Shown here: piece by piece, positions 41,517 through 49,609 of the stretch
Position numbering within the stretch: the first letter of the stretch is position 1
Layout of the letters: each line of letters opens with the position of its first letter
Assembly (NCBI RefSeq): GCF_003815875.1
Contig: NZ_CP033924.1
Location: 2,604,001 to 2,668,000, forward strand
DNA: 64,000 bases
Origin: Chryseobacterium lactis
GTDB taxonomy: Bacteria > Bacteroidota > Bacteroidia > Flavobacteriales > Weeksellaceae
Direction: 5' to 3'
The notes under the pieces: model-generated
Seen by the model: only the letters and a program-made list of their open reading frames with translations
Database searches by the model: none
What the model was told of the DNA's origin: nothing
Made by a program: the position numbers and the translations under genes

Positions 41517-42668
41517 TTATTCCAGCCATGAAGTTTTGTATGATGGATCTTCCACTTTTAAAGCTTCTTCAGTAATTTTTAAAGGACGGAACGGGTCTAC
41601 CATTACGGCATATTCTTCAGTGAATTTTTTACCGATACTTCTTTCCATCGCACCAGGATGAGGTCCATGTACAATCCCTCCCGGGTGAAGCGTGAAATCC
41701 ATCAGGTCGATATGATTACGACTCATGAAGTCTCCTTCTGTATAAAACAATACCTCATCAGAATCAATATTAGAATGATTATAAGGGGCAGGAATAGCCA
41801 GTGGATGGTAATCGTACATTCTTGCACAGAACGAACAAACGACAAAGTTATGTCCTTCAAAATTCTGGTGAACCGGTGGCGGTTGGTGAATTCTTCCGGT
41901 AATCGGTTCGAAATTTTTGATATTGAATTTATAAGGATAAAAATAGCCATCCCAGCCAACTACGTCAAACGGATGTGTGGCATAGATGAAGTCTGTAATC
42001 TGGTTTTCTTTTTTTACTTTAATTAAAAATTCTCCTTTCTCATCTTTAGGTTCTTTGAAGGTAGGAGCAATCATATCTCTTTCACAAAACGGAGAGTGCT
42101 CTAAAAGCTGTCCGAATTCATTTCTGTATCTCTTGGGAGTATAAATAGGGGAGTGGCTTTCCAGTACGAAGAATACGGTGTCATCTGATTTCAGTTCCAC
42201 CTGATAAATCGTTCCTCTCGGAATAATAAGATAATCGCCCGTTACAAATTCAAGATCTCCGATGAATGTTTTTAAAATTCCGTTTCCCTGATGAACATAT
42301 AAAAGCTCATCACACTCAGCATTTTTATAGAAATAATCCATTGATTTTCTTGGCTTTGCCAATCCCATTTTCAGGTCATTGTTCATCAGAAGGATCTTGC
42401 GGCTGTCCATAAAATCATCTTCAGGAGTGACATTCATTCCCTTAAACATTCTTGGCGCTATATTTTTTTCTACCGCGATTTTAGGAGTGACGTCTTTTGG
42501 CTCGCCGATAGACTTGATCTGTGTTGGGCGGTGAGTGTGATACAACAGAGAAGAGATACCGTGAAAGCCTTCGGTTCCGAAAAGCTGTTCATAGTAAAAT
42601 TTATCTTCTGGAGACTTAAAGACTGTATGTCTTTTTTGTGGGATATTTCCCGCTTGATGATATCTCAT
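41517..42668 (-). CDS. hmgA: Homogentisate 1,2-dioxygenase
   Basis: The 383-residue cupin-fold enzyme is shorter than the 430-445 residues of proteobacterial HGDs, the usual form in Bacteroidota. The active-site region PAPYNHSNIDSDEVLF gives likely iron ligands H298 and E305, with H334 in GIVHGPHPG and the iron-site tail around it. It opens the aromatic ring of homogentisate to maleylacetoacetate. It has its own -7 box (42691-42698) and terminator (41430-41466), and is divergent from a TonB receptor gene. Confidence 0.94.
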   Translation of the reverse strand: MRYHQAGNIPQKRHTVFKSPEDKFYYEQLFGTEGFHGISSLLYHTHRPTQIKSIGEPKDVTPKIAVEKNIAPRMFKGMNVTPEDDFMDSRKILLMNNDLKMGLAKPRKSMDYFYKNAECDELLYVHQGNGILKTFIGDLEFVTGDYLIIPRGTIYQVELKSDDTVFFVLESHSPIYTPKRYRNEFGQLLEHSPFCERDMIAPTFKEPKDEKGEFLIKVKKENQITDFIYATHPFDVVGWDGYFYPYKFNIKNFEPITGRIHQPPPVHQNFEGHNFVVCSFCARMYDYHPLAIPAPYNHSNIDSDEVLFYTEGDFMSRNHIDLMDFTLHPGGIVHGPHPGAMERSIGKKFTEEYAVMVDPFRPLKITEEALKVEDPSYKTSWLE

Positions 42669-42690
42669 TTTACTTTCATATGTAGTTTCT

Positions 42691-42698
42691 CAAATTTA
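42691..42698 (-). promoter_or_regulatory. -7 box of hmgA
   Basis: TAAATTTG on the minus strand, 22 nt before the hmgA start. A TTG lies 25 bp further out, slightly beyond the usual spacing. Confidence 0.5.
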
Positions 42699-42740
42699 AT
42701 CATTTTTCATGAATTGAAAATATCAATATTCATTCAAGTG

Positions 42741-42781
42741 TTTTGTGTTTCGAAAATAATTGTTAGTTTTGTCTAACAATT
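42741..42781 (+). promoter_or_regulatory. Promoter with overlapping palindrome, TonB receptor/thioredoxin operon
   Basis: TTG (42743-42745), 18 bp, TAGTTTTG (42764-42771). A perfect 9-bp inverted repeat AATTGTTAG / CTAACAATT (42758-42766, 42773-42781) covers the -7 box and the start of transcription, the position expected of a repressor operator. Confidence 0.65.
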
Positions 42782-42789
42782 TTAATTTC

Positions 42790-44859
42790 ATGAAGCGAAT
42801 ATTATTTTCTATTACTTTTTTATCCTCATATTGCTATGCTCAGGAGACAGATAGTTTACATTTAAATCAAAATAAAAGCCTGGATTCTGCAAGGGTTATC
42901 AAAAAAGAAATCAAAACGAGTACGATAGAGGATGTGGTGGTTACCGGTACAATAAAACCGATGAGTAGATCAAAAAGCCCCGTGGCGGTAGAAATTTATA
43001 GCCAGAAATTCTTTCAGAAAAATCCGACCCCGAGTATTTTTGAAGCGATTGCTATGGTTAATGGAGTAAAGCCCCAGCTGAATTGCTCGGTTTGTAACAC
43101 GGGAGATATTCACATTAACGGTCTGGAAGGTCCTTACACTATGATTCTGATAGACGGAATGCCCATCGTAAGCTCTCTTTCCACGGTATATGGGTTGAGT
43201 GGAATTCCTAATAGTCTGGTAGACAGGATTGAAGTGGTAAAGGGACCGGCTTCTTCTATCTACGGTTCTGAAGCTATGGGTGGAGTGATTAATATTATTA
43301 CCAAAAATGCACTGACAGCTCCTAAGCTAAGTGTTGATCTGATGACCAGTACATGGGCTGAGAATAATCTGGATCTTTCTACCAAGTTCAATGTAGGAAA
43401 GAATGCTGCGTCTTTATTAAGTTTAAATTACTTCAGCTTTCAGGAAAAAATAGATCAGAATAAAGATAATTTTACAGATACCACTTTACAAAGCAGAATT
43501 TCCGTTTTTAATAAGTGGAATTTTAAACGAAATGAAAACCGCCAGGCGAGTTTTGCCATGAGATATTTGTATGAAGACCGTTTTGGAGGGGAAATGCAAT
43601 GGAATAAGTCTTTCCGTGGAAGTAATGAGGTGTACGGTGAAAGTATTTATACCAACAGAGCCGAAGTGTTCGGGTTGTATGAATGGCCGATGAAAGAACA
43701 TATTGTGACTCAGCTCTCTTATAATTACCACGACCAGAATTCTTTTTATGGAGCGAAGCCTTTTAATGCAACTCAAAAAGTAGCTTTTGTACAAACCTAT
43801 TGGGACAGAAGTTTTGGAAAGCATGATATCACCGCGGGACTTACTTTTAAAAGAACTTTTTACGATGACAATACACCGGGAACTCTGGCGTCGGACGGAG
43901 TGACTAATGCGCCGATGAGGTCCCCGATCTGGGGAGCGTTTATTCAGGATCAATGGGAAATCAATGATAAGAATACTTTGTTGCTGGGATACCGCTATGA
44001 TTATGATAAAGTACATCATTCCGTGCATTCACCAAGGTTGGCGTGGAAATTTTCACCGAATCCTTACCATACTTTGAGGTTCAATTTTGGAACAGGATTC
44101 AGGGTGGTGAATCTTTTCACAGAAGATCACGCAGCACTGACAGGATCACGGGAAGTTGTGGTGAAATCTGATCTTCAGCCGGAAAAATCAGTCAATGGTA
44201 ATTTAAACTATATCTGGAAAATTCCTGTAGGAAACCGTATGCTGAATTTGGACGCTTCTGCATTTTACACCTATTTCAGTAATAAAATTGTTGGTGATTT
44301 TGATTCTGATCCCAATAAAATTATTTATGACAATCTCCACGGATATGGAATTTCCAGAGGAGCTTCTCTGAACGTGGATTTCACTTTCCAATTTCCTTTG
44401 AGTGTGAATCTGGGAGTAACTTATCTGGATGTCTACCAGAAATTTGATAATGAAAATCAGAAAACACAACAATTGCATGCTCCAAAGTGGAGTGGAACTT
44501 ACAATCTGACGTATAAATTTCCAAACAATCTGACGATAGATTTTACCGGTCAGTTTTATGGTCCTATGAGACTTCCTGTTTTGCCAAATGATTACCGTCC
44601 GGAATATTCACCTTTCTATTCTTTGGCTAATATTCAGGTTTCAAAGAGTTTCAAATCCGGATTTGAAGTGTATTGCGGTATTAAAAACTTATTCAATTTT
44701 ACTCCAAAAGATCCTCTGATGAGGCCTTTTGATCCGTTAGACAAGCATGTTGATGATCCTGTCAATAATCCTAACCATTATACTTTTGATACAGCATATG
44801 GATATTCACCTATGCAGCGTATCAGAGGTTTTCTTGGAGTGAAATATACTTTGAAATGA
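42790..44859 (+). CDS. TonB-dependent receptor with CxxC in the plug domain
   Basis: From the ATG at 42790 the protein has 689 residues with signal peptide MKRILFSITFLSSYCYAQ. A TonB-box-like IEDVVVTGTIKP leads to a plug domain with QLNCSVCNTGDIHINGLEG (Cys99, Cys102) and IEVVKGPASSIYGSEAMGGV. The barrel follows and ends RGFLGVKYTLK. A CxxC in the plug is unusual. The next gene, encoding a thioredoxin-fold protein, overlaps by 4 bp (ATGA), so the two products are made together. The substrate is unknown; a metal or a thiol-reactive ligand would fit. Confidence 0.9.
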   Translation: MKRILFSITFLSSYCYAQETDSLHLNQNKSLDSARVIKKEIKTSTIEDVVVTGTIKPMSRSKSPVAVEIYSQKFFQKNPTPSIFEAIAMVNGVKPQLNCSVCNTGDIHINGLEGPYTMILIDGMPIVSSLSTVYGLSGIPNSLVDRIEVVKGPASSIYGSEAMGGVINIITKNALTAPKLSVDLMTSTWAENNLDLSTKFNVGKNAASLLSLNYFSFQEKIDQNKDNFTDTTLQSRISVFNKWNFKRNENRQASFAMRYLYEDRFGGEMQWNKSFRGSNEVYGESIYTNRAEVFGLYEWPMKEHIVTQLSYNYHDQNSFYGAKPFNATQKVAFVQTYWDRSFGKHDITAGLTFKRTFYDDNTPGTLASDGVTNAPMRSPIWGAFIQDQWEINDKNTLLLGYRYDYDKVHHSVHSPRLAWKFSPNPYHTLRFNFGTGFRVVNLFTEDHAALTGSREVVVKSDLQPEKSVNGNLNYIWKIPVGNRMLNLDASAFYTYFSNKIVGDFDSDPNKIIYDNLHGYGISRGASLNVDFTFQFPLSVNLGVTYLDVYQKFDNENQKTQQLHAPKWSGTYNLTYKFPNNLTIDFTGQFYGPMRLPVLPNDYRPEYSPFYSLANIQVSKSFKSGFEVYCGIKNLFNFTPKDPLMRPFDPLDKHVDDPVNNPNHYTFDTAYGYSPMQRIRGFLGVKYTLK

Positions 44860-45317
44860 AAACTTTTATTTTATTTTTAATGTTAGTGCCTTGTTTTTAT
44901 CTGTCTCAGATGAAGACAGGCACTTTTTCTAAAATAGAGGCATTGCAAAAGGAAGTTCGGAAGCCTGTGGTTATTCACCTTTATACAGGTTGGTGTGCTA
45001 TCTGTAAAATTGAATATTTTCAATTGAATAAAGATAAACAACTGGTTCAAATGATGAATGACGACTTTTACTTCATCAATTTTGAAGCTGAAAAGACAAA
45101 AGAAAAAATCTATTTTCAGGGTCAGGAGTTTGAATATTTATCCAATGGTAATTCCGGAATTCATGAATTAGCTCTGGCATTGTCAAAAAATAAAAACCAA
45201 CCAGTTTATCCGTTGTGGGTATTTCTGGATAAGAGCCAAAATTTAGTGTATTATCAGGAAGGGAGATTAACTCCCGAAAAAATGAAGCAGAAGCTGTTGG
45301 AGATTTCGGCTTTGTGA
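44856..45317 (+). CDS. Exported thioredoxin-fold protein
   Basis: The 153-residue protein has a signal peptide (MKTFILFLMLVPCFYLSQ) and a thioredoxin-like domain with the redox motif WCAICK (Cys47, Cys50). It shows PLWVFLDKSQNLVYYQEG, matching the cis-Pro strand end. It should act in the periplasm as a disulfide reductase or carrier. The start overlaps the TonB receptor stop by 4 bp, so translation is coupled. The receptor has its own CxxC, which may be the substrate. No terminator follows; the repeat array begins after 40 bp. Confidence 0.88.
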   Translation: MKTFILFLMLVPCFYLSQMKTGTFSKIEALQKEVRKPVVIHLYTGWCAICKIEYFQLNKDKQLVQMMNDDFYFINFEAEKTKEKIYFQGQEFEYLSNGNSGIHELALALSKNKNQPVYPLWVFLDKSQNLVYYQEGRLTPEKMKQKLLEISAL

Positions 45318-45356
45318 TGTTGTCATTTGTTGGAATCGCAAAAGCGCAAAGTTTTT

Positions 45357-45660
45357 TCTTTTGATAGATTTTAAGGCGCAAGGATTTTATCTCACGCAAA
45401 TTTTGCAGATTACGCAGATGAATAAAAATCTGTGTAATCTGCGAGAAAACTTAATTAGTATGCAGTTTTATTTTTACTGAAAATCGTTGATATTCTTGCG
45501 TCTTAAAAACTGGATAATATTGTTAATCCTTTGCGACTTAGCGCTTTTCCAACAAATGAGATAAAGTTTATTAAGATAATGCAATTCATTTTTTAAGTTT
45601 TGGCTAAAGCCAATGGATGGGTTTATTAAAGAAAGCGGACTAAAGTCCGCACCTATTGAA
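45357..45660. repeat. Composite repeat, tandem copy 1
   Basis: First of three units with a period of 289-300 bp (anchor TTTTATCTCACGC at 45385, 45674, 45974). Modules in order are: a hairpin of GCAGATTACGCAGAT and ATCTGTGTAATCTGC; CTGAAAATC...GATATTC; CTTTGCGACTTAGCG; AACAAATGAGATAAAG; TTGGCTAAAGCCAA (GGCTAAAGCC at 45602-45611); and the palindrome GCGGACTAAAGTCCGC (45635-45650). It lies between the convergent thioredoxin and cupin genes. Confidence 0.9.
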
Positions 45661-45960
45661 TTTTGCTAATTTATTTTATCTCACGCAAATTTTGCAGATT
45701 ACGCAGATGAATAAAAATCTGTGTAATCTGCGTAATCTGCGAGAAAACTTAATCGATTGTAGTACCATTTTGCTGAAAACCCCTTATTTTCTTTCACCTT
45801 AAAGACAGTGCAATATTTTAAATTCTTTGAGCCTTAGAGTTTTTCCAACAAAAAGATAAGGTTTATTTAAATATTACAATTAAGATTAATTTTTAAGTTT
45901 TGGCTAAAGCCAATGGATGGGTTTATTAAAGAAAGCGGACTAAAGTCCGCTCCTATTCAA
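45661..45960. repeat. Composite repeat, tandem copy 2
   Basis: Same module order as copy 1. The middle part (about 45770-45890) has diverged most, while the GGCTAAAGCC and GCGGACTAAAGTCCGC palindromes are intact. The hairpin module has an extra GTAATCTGC repeat. Confidence 0.9.
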
Positions 45961-46245
45961 TTTTGTTACCGTGTTTTATCTCACGCTGATTTCTTGTCCA
46001 TCTGCTTAATCTGCCTGATCTGCGAGAAACTTTAATCAGTATGCATTTCCATCTTGCTGAAAATCTTGATTTTCTTGCGCCTTAAGAACAGAATAATGTT
46101 GTTAATCCTTTGCGACTTAGCGTTTACCAACAAATGAGATAAAGTTTATTGAGATAGTGCAATTCATTTTTTAAGCTTTGGCTAAAGCCAATGGATGGGC
46201 TTATTAAAAGAAAGCGGACTAACGTCCGCTCCTATTGAATTTAAA
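45961..46245. repeat. Composite repeat, tandem copy 3
   Basis: Third unit. The first hairpin is degenerate, but the CTGAAAATCTTGATTTTC and CTTTGCGACTTAGCG modules are good. The last palindrome reads GCGGACTAACGTCCGC, with both arms kept and only the loop changed. Confidence 0.9.
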
Positions 46246-46272
46246 CGAGTAGGGTATTTTGATCTTTCCATC

Positions 46273-46743
46273 CTAGCTTTCTGCATCAATCAGGACTGCC
46301 AGTTGTATACATGGTTCATCAGATCTGTTGCTCCATGCATGATTGGTTCCTCTCTGGATCACAATATCTCCGGGTCTAAGCAGGGTTTCTCCTTCTTCCA
46401 TAATCAGGTACAATTCTCCTGAAAGAATAATAATATAATCAAGTGTTGAGGTTTGATGCATCATCGGATGAGGTTTTCCGGGCTTGAAGTCAATGCCCAG
46501 GTCTTTGTCAGGTGGAACAACTACATACCTGAAATAGGTTCCGTTTTTAGGTGTTTGTGGAAATCCGGTATTGGGAATCCTTGTTTCAATAGCTAAACTT
46601 GCCGGTGTCTTTTGTGTATTCCAAACATCTGAAATAATCAAACCTGGGAAATGTTCCACAGCATTTTCTACCTGCCGGTCTTCTACAATGGTGGATTTTC
46701 CATCTTTAATCCCTGTTAAGATGCGTCTTGGTATTGTCTTCAT
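46273..46743 (-). CDS. Cupin domain-containing protein
   Basis: The 156-residue protein has a single cupin barrel: HPMMHQTSTLDYIIILSGELYLIMEEGE (first cupin motif) and GDIVIQRGTNHAWSNRS (second motif). The fold can bind metal and small molecules; no substrate is evident. It lies 3 bp after the quinone-oxidoreductase-like gene, so it is co-transcribed with it and likely shares the control of the divergent HxlR regulator. Confidence 0.88.
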   Translation of the reverse strand: MKTIPRRILTGIKDGKSTIVEDRQVENAVEHFPGLIISDVWNTQKTPASLAIETRIPNTGFPQTPKNGTYFRYVVVPPDKDLGIDFKPGKPHPMMHQTSTLDYIIILSGELYLIMEEGETLLRPGDIVIQRGTNHAWSNRSDEPCIQLAVLIDAES

Positions 46744-46746
46744 AGA

Positions 46747-47736
46747 TTAATGTTTCATGATCAATTTATGACCTTGGGTCTGATTGTTTTTTAAAATAGA
46801 ATGTGCTTGTAGGACAGTTTTTAAAGATAGTTCACCAATGACCTTGTATTGAGGAGGTATAATGACTCCTGTTTCGATAAGATTTTTAATCTCGATCAGA
46901 CTGTTTTGGTAATAATTGTACTTTTTAATCATGCTGTAGGTGTAATTTGAAATATTCATGATAAGATTTCCTTTATTGAAGAGTATTTCATGAGCTTCTT
47001 TAGTAACAAGAGCGGTTACGTCTACATAGATTCCATTGATTTTTAAAGCCTGAGCAGTGATTTCAGCCATCTTATTTCCTACCAGGTCAATTCCTATATC
47101 AAAAAGTTGATTATTATTGGCTTTTAAAATATTTTCAATAAGATTTTCTTCTTTATAATTGATGATCTGGTGATTTTTCAAGCCCATTTTTAATAGAATC
47201 TGTCTGTTTTCTTCACTCCCTACAGTTGTTGTGATTTGTCGGATATTATTAGCCAATAATAGTTTGATTAAAAATGAACCGACTCCTCCGGTAGCTCCTG
47301 TAACAAGGATTGTATTTTCTGGATTTAATTGTAAACGATTAAAGATTTGTAAAGAAGTCAGTCCAACTGAAGGAATGGCTGCCGCCTGTTCAAAAGAAAT
47401 ATTTTTTGGTTTAAGCGAAACTATTGCTTCAGGGACAGAGATGTATTCTGCATAGGTACCATTGCTTCCCATGGAACCGCTTCCGCAAAATACTTCATCG
47501 CCAATATTGAATTCGGAAACCTCTAAGCCTTTGTCTACAATGATTCCTGATAATTCACGTCCTAAAATGGGTGAGCTGATGAGTTTTCGTTCCAGTTCAT
47601 TTTCCAGCATCTGGTAGTCGATGGGGTTGAAACCACTGGCTTTGATTTGGATGAGAACCTCTTTGTTTTTGGGTTGGGGGTTTTCCACAACGGCATCTTC
47701 AAGTGTTCCGTTTTTATTTAAAATAACTGCCTTCAT
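46747..47736 (-). CDS. NADP-dependent zinc-type oxidoreductase (quinone oxidoreductase-like MDR)
   Basis: The 329-residue medium-chain dehydrogenase has an N-terminal GroES-like domain (residues 1-125). A Rossmann domain follows with ILVTGATGGVGSFLIKLL near 145 and a C-terminal LKTVLQAHSILKNNQTQGH. Zinc-ligand cysteines are absent, as in quinone oxidoreductases/enone reductases. It probably reduces quinones or alkenals with NADPH. It is followed by the cupin gene and divergent from the HxlR regulator, a typical electrophile-response arrangement. A minus-strand -7 box TACATTTG is at 47768-47775. Confidence 0.9.
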   Translation of the reverse strand: MKAVILNKNGTLEDAVVENPQPKNKEVLIQIKASGFNPIDYQMLENELERKLISSPILGRELSGIIVDKGLEVSEFNIGDEVFCGSGSMGSNGTYAEYISVPEAIVSLKPKNISFEQAAAIPSVGLTSLQIFNRLQLNPENTILVTGATGGVGSFLIKLLLANNIRQITTTVGSEENRQILLKMGLKNHQIINYKEENLIENILKANNNQLFDIGIDLVGNKMAEITAQALKINGIYVDVTALVTKEAHEILFNKGNLIMNISNYTYSMIKKYNYYQNSLIEIKNLIETGVIIPPQYKVIGELSLKTVLQAHSILKNNQTQGHKLIMKH

Positions 47737-47767
47737 AGGTAGATCTTTAGATTGTTAATTGGATACA

Positions 47768-47827
47768 CAAATGTAAAACGGGAATAGTTTATATTTGCTA
47801 CTAGTTAACAAATGGTAACTAGTTACC
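47768..47827. promoter_or_regulatory. Divergent promoters and palindromic operator of the HxlR/oxidoreductase locus
   Basis: Minus-strand TACATTTG (47768-47775) and plus-strand TATATTTG (47790-47797) lie back to back. Downstream of the plus box is the perfect 14-bp palindrome GGTAACTAGTTACC (47814-47827), with a second imperfect site ACTAGTTAAC at 47800-47809 whose CTAG centre is 18 bp away. This is a plausible binding region for the adjacent HxlR protein. Confidence 0.55.
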
Positions 47828-47841
47828 TTCATGAAACTATT

Positions 47842-48219
47842 ATGGCAAAAATCACAGAAAACGGAAAAGAAAGAGAGGCTACCTGCACGGAAGAATTGTT
47901 CGCAATGCGCGACAGCCTGGATGTTCTTGGGGGGAAGTGGAAGCTAATGATCCTACGATATCTCACCAACAGACCTGATCAAAAGATTCATTTTAAAAAA
48001 CTGGAACGTGGCATTGAAGGGATTTCTGCTAAAATGCTGAGTAAGGAACTGAAAGAGTTGGAAACAAATCTCCTGATTACCAGAACAATTCAGGATACAA
48101 AACCGATTACTGTAATTTATGCGGTAACTGAATACGGAAAATCAGTATTTCCGGTAACGGAAACTTTGGTAAACTGGGGAATACTTCATAGAGAAAAAAT
48201 CAAGGAATCAATGGGGTAG
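47842..48219 (+). CDS. HxlR-family winged-helix transcriptional regulator
   Basis: From the ATG at 47842 the protein has 125 residues. An ATG at 47812 would add 10 residues and put the operator palindrome inside the gene. The HxlR pattern is clear: RDSLDVLGGKWKLMILRYL, RGIEGISAKMLSKELKELE and VTEYGKSVFPV. Cys15 lies at the position of the redox-sensing N-terminal Cys of YodB-type repressors. It probably represses the divergent oxidoreductase-cupin operon and responds to electrophiles or quinones, which is inference. The last codons are copied twice downstream. Confidence 0.9.
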   Translation: MAKITENGKEREATCTEELFAMRDSLDVLGGKWKLMILRYLTNRPDQKIHFKKLERGIEGISAKMLSKELKELETNLLITRTIQDTKPITVIYAVTEYGKSVFPVTETLVNWGILHREKIKESMG

Positions 48220-48665
48220 TTATGAGATATTGGAAAACGCAAAGACGCAATAATTTTCCTTTAAACATGCCTTAAGGCGCAAGGATTTTATCTGCGATAA
48301 AATTGAATACTGTTTATTTATTTTACAAAGCCCTTGCTGAAAATCTTTGATTTTCTTGCGCCTTGCAGCATTATATTATTAAACTTCCTTGCGCCTTTGC
48401 GATTACTAACACATATTGCTTCATAGGGAAAAGATCAAGGAATCAATGGGATAGTTATGAGATATTGGAAAACGCAAAGACGCAATAATTTTCCTTTAAA
48501 CATGCCTTAAGACGCAAGGGAATGCTGTTTATTTATTTTACAAAACCTTTGCTGAAAATCTTTGATTTTCTTGCGCCTTGCAGCATTATATTATTAAACT
48601 TCCTTGCGCCTTTGCGATTACTAACACATATTGCTTCATAGAGAAAATATCAAAGAATCTATGAG
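48184..48665. repeat. Tandem duplication starting in the HxlR 3' end (two full units and a partial third)
   Basis: The anchor CTTCATAG recurs at 48184, 48419 and 48634 (periods 235 and 215 bp). Each unit holds the codons for the last HxlR residues (HREKIKESMG), then GATATTGGAAAACGCAAAGACG, CTGAAAATCTTTGATTTTC, CTTGCGCCTTGCAGCA and CCTTGCGCCTTTGCGATTAC. The last three modules resemble the middle part of the composite repeats at 45.4-46.2 kb. The second unit lacks about 20 bp (ATTTTATCTGCGATAAAATTG). Confidence 0.9.
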
Positions 48666-48693
48666 TTCTTCTGAATCATAGAGGTATCAATAA

Positions 48694-48727
48694 AAAATCC
48701 TCAGACTCATGTAGAGTTGAGGATTTT
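48694..48727. terminator. Terminator of the glycine-betaine transporter operon
   Basis: AAAATCCTCA / TGAGGATTTT stem (48694-48703, 48718-48727) with T/A runs on both strands. Confidence 0.8.
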
Positions 48728-48753
48728 AAGTAATACCAAATTGTATCGTTATA

Positions 48754-49608
48754 TTAATTTTTATCTAACCATAATTTTATCAGTTCAGAATGTTCTTCCA
48801 CCCATTGTTGAGCGGTGGCTTCTTTATTTTTACTTTGTTCCATTTTGATTAAAAGGTCAGCCATTGTTTGATCATCAAAATGTACTTTAGAAAAGAACTT
48901 TGCCAATTCCGGATGATCTTTCCCAAAGCTTTTTCTTGCATACGTTTTTATCTTTTCTGCTTCGCCAAAAACCTTTTTGGGGTCGTCAAGAAACTTAAGT
49001 TTCATTTTACCAAACATCCAGTGAGGTTGCCATCCTGCGACAACAATCCATTGTTTTTGTTGCATGGCATTCTGTAATTCAGTGATCATGGCAATGGTAG
49101 AAGAGTTGATCTGTTTATAATCCAGTTTATAATCCACAATCGCTTTATCTGTTCCGGAGGTCAAACCGGCACCTTTTTCAATTCCGATAATTCTGTGGTT
49201 AAATTGCTCTTTATGCTGATTGAGTTCTTCAATCGAATTTATTGTCACATATTCAGGAACCACCAATCCTATACGACCATTGTCATAATTTGTTCCAAGA
49301 TGAACTAAGTCTGAAAATTTAGCCAGCTTTTTAGCATGGGTGTAAGGAAGCCAGACTCCCATGAAAAGGTCTGTATCTTCATTATTCATCGAAGCAAGAA
49401 TCATATCGGTAGATGCTTTTTGAATAATAACATGATATCCTTGCTGGTCTAAAATAGCTTTGGTAACATGCGTCATGGCAACATCTTCTGCCCAGCCATC
49501 AACCATTCCGATGGTTATGTATTTAGAGTTTTTTATATTTCCACATGAATTTAGTGCAGCGAATACCACAATTAAAATGGGAAAAAATAGGTATTTTAAT
49601 GGTTTCAT
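48754..49608 (-). CDS. Glycine betaine ABC transporter substrate-binding protein
   Basis: The 284-residue protein has a lipobox (VVFAALNSC, Cys22) and an OpuAC/ProX-type type II binding-protein fold. TIGMVDGWAEDVAMTHVTKAIL, the TDLFMGVWLPYTHAKK region and VVAGWQPHWMFGKMKLKFLDDP carry the Trp residues that box the quaternary ammonium. It captures glycine betaine or proline betaine at the inner-membrane surface. It follows the permease after 1 bp, third gene of the operon. Confidence 0.92.
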   Translation of the reverse strand: MKPLKYLFFPILIVVFAALNSCGNIKNSKYITIGMVDGWAEDVAMTHVTKAILDQQGYHVIIQKASTDMILASMNNEDTDLFMGVWLPYTHAKKLAKFSDLVHLGTNYDNGRIGLVVPEYVTINSIEELNQHKEQFNHRIIGIEKGAGLTSGTDKAIVDYKLDYKQINSSTIAMITELQNAMQQKQWIVVAGWQPHWMFGKMKLKFLDDPKKVFGEAEKIKTYARKSFGKDHPELAKFFSKVHFDDQTMADLLIKMEQSKNKEATAQQWVEEHSELIKLWLDKN

Positions 49609-49609
49609 T

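Noticed and set aside
45357..46245. Repeat array as a CRISPR
   Set aside because: Units are about 290-300 bp with the whole unit repeated, not 25-40 bp repeats with unique spacers, and no cas gene is near.
45318..46272. A protein-coding gene within the repeat array
   Set aside because: All frames are broken, and the sequence is explained by the three repeat units.
47812..47841. Ten-residue upstream start of the HxlR gene
   Set aside because: It would place the operator palindrome in coding sequence, and family members start near 47842.
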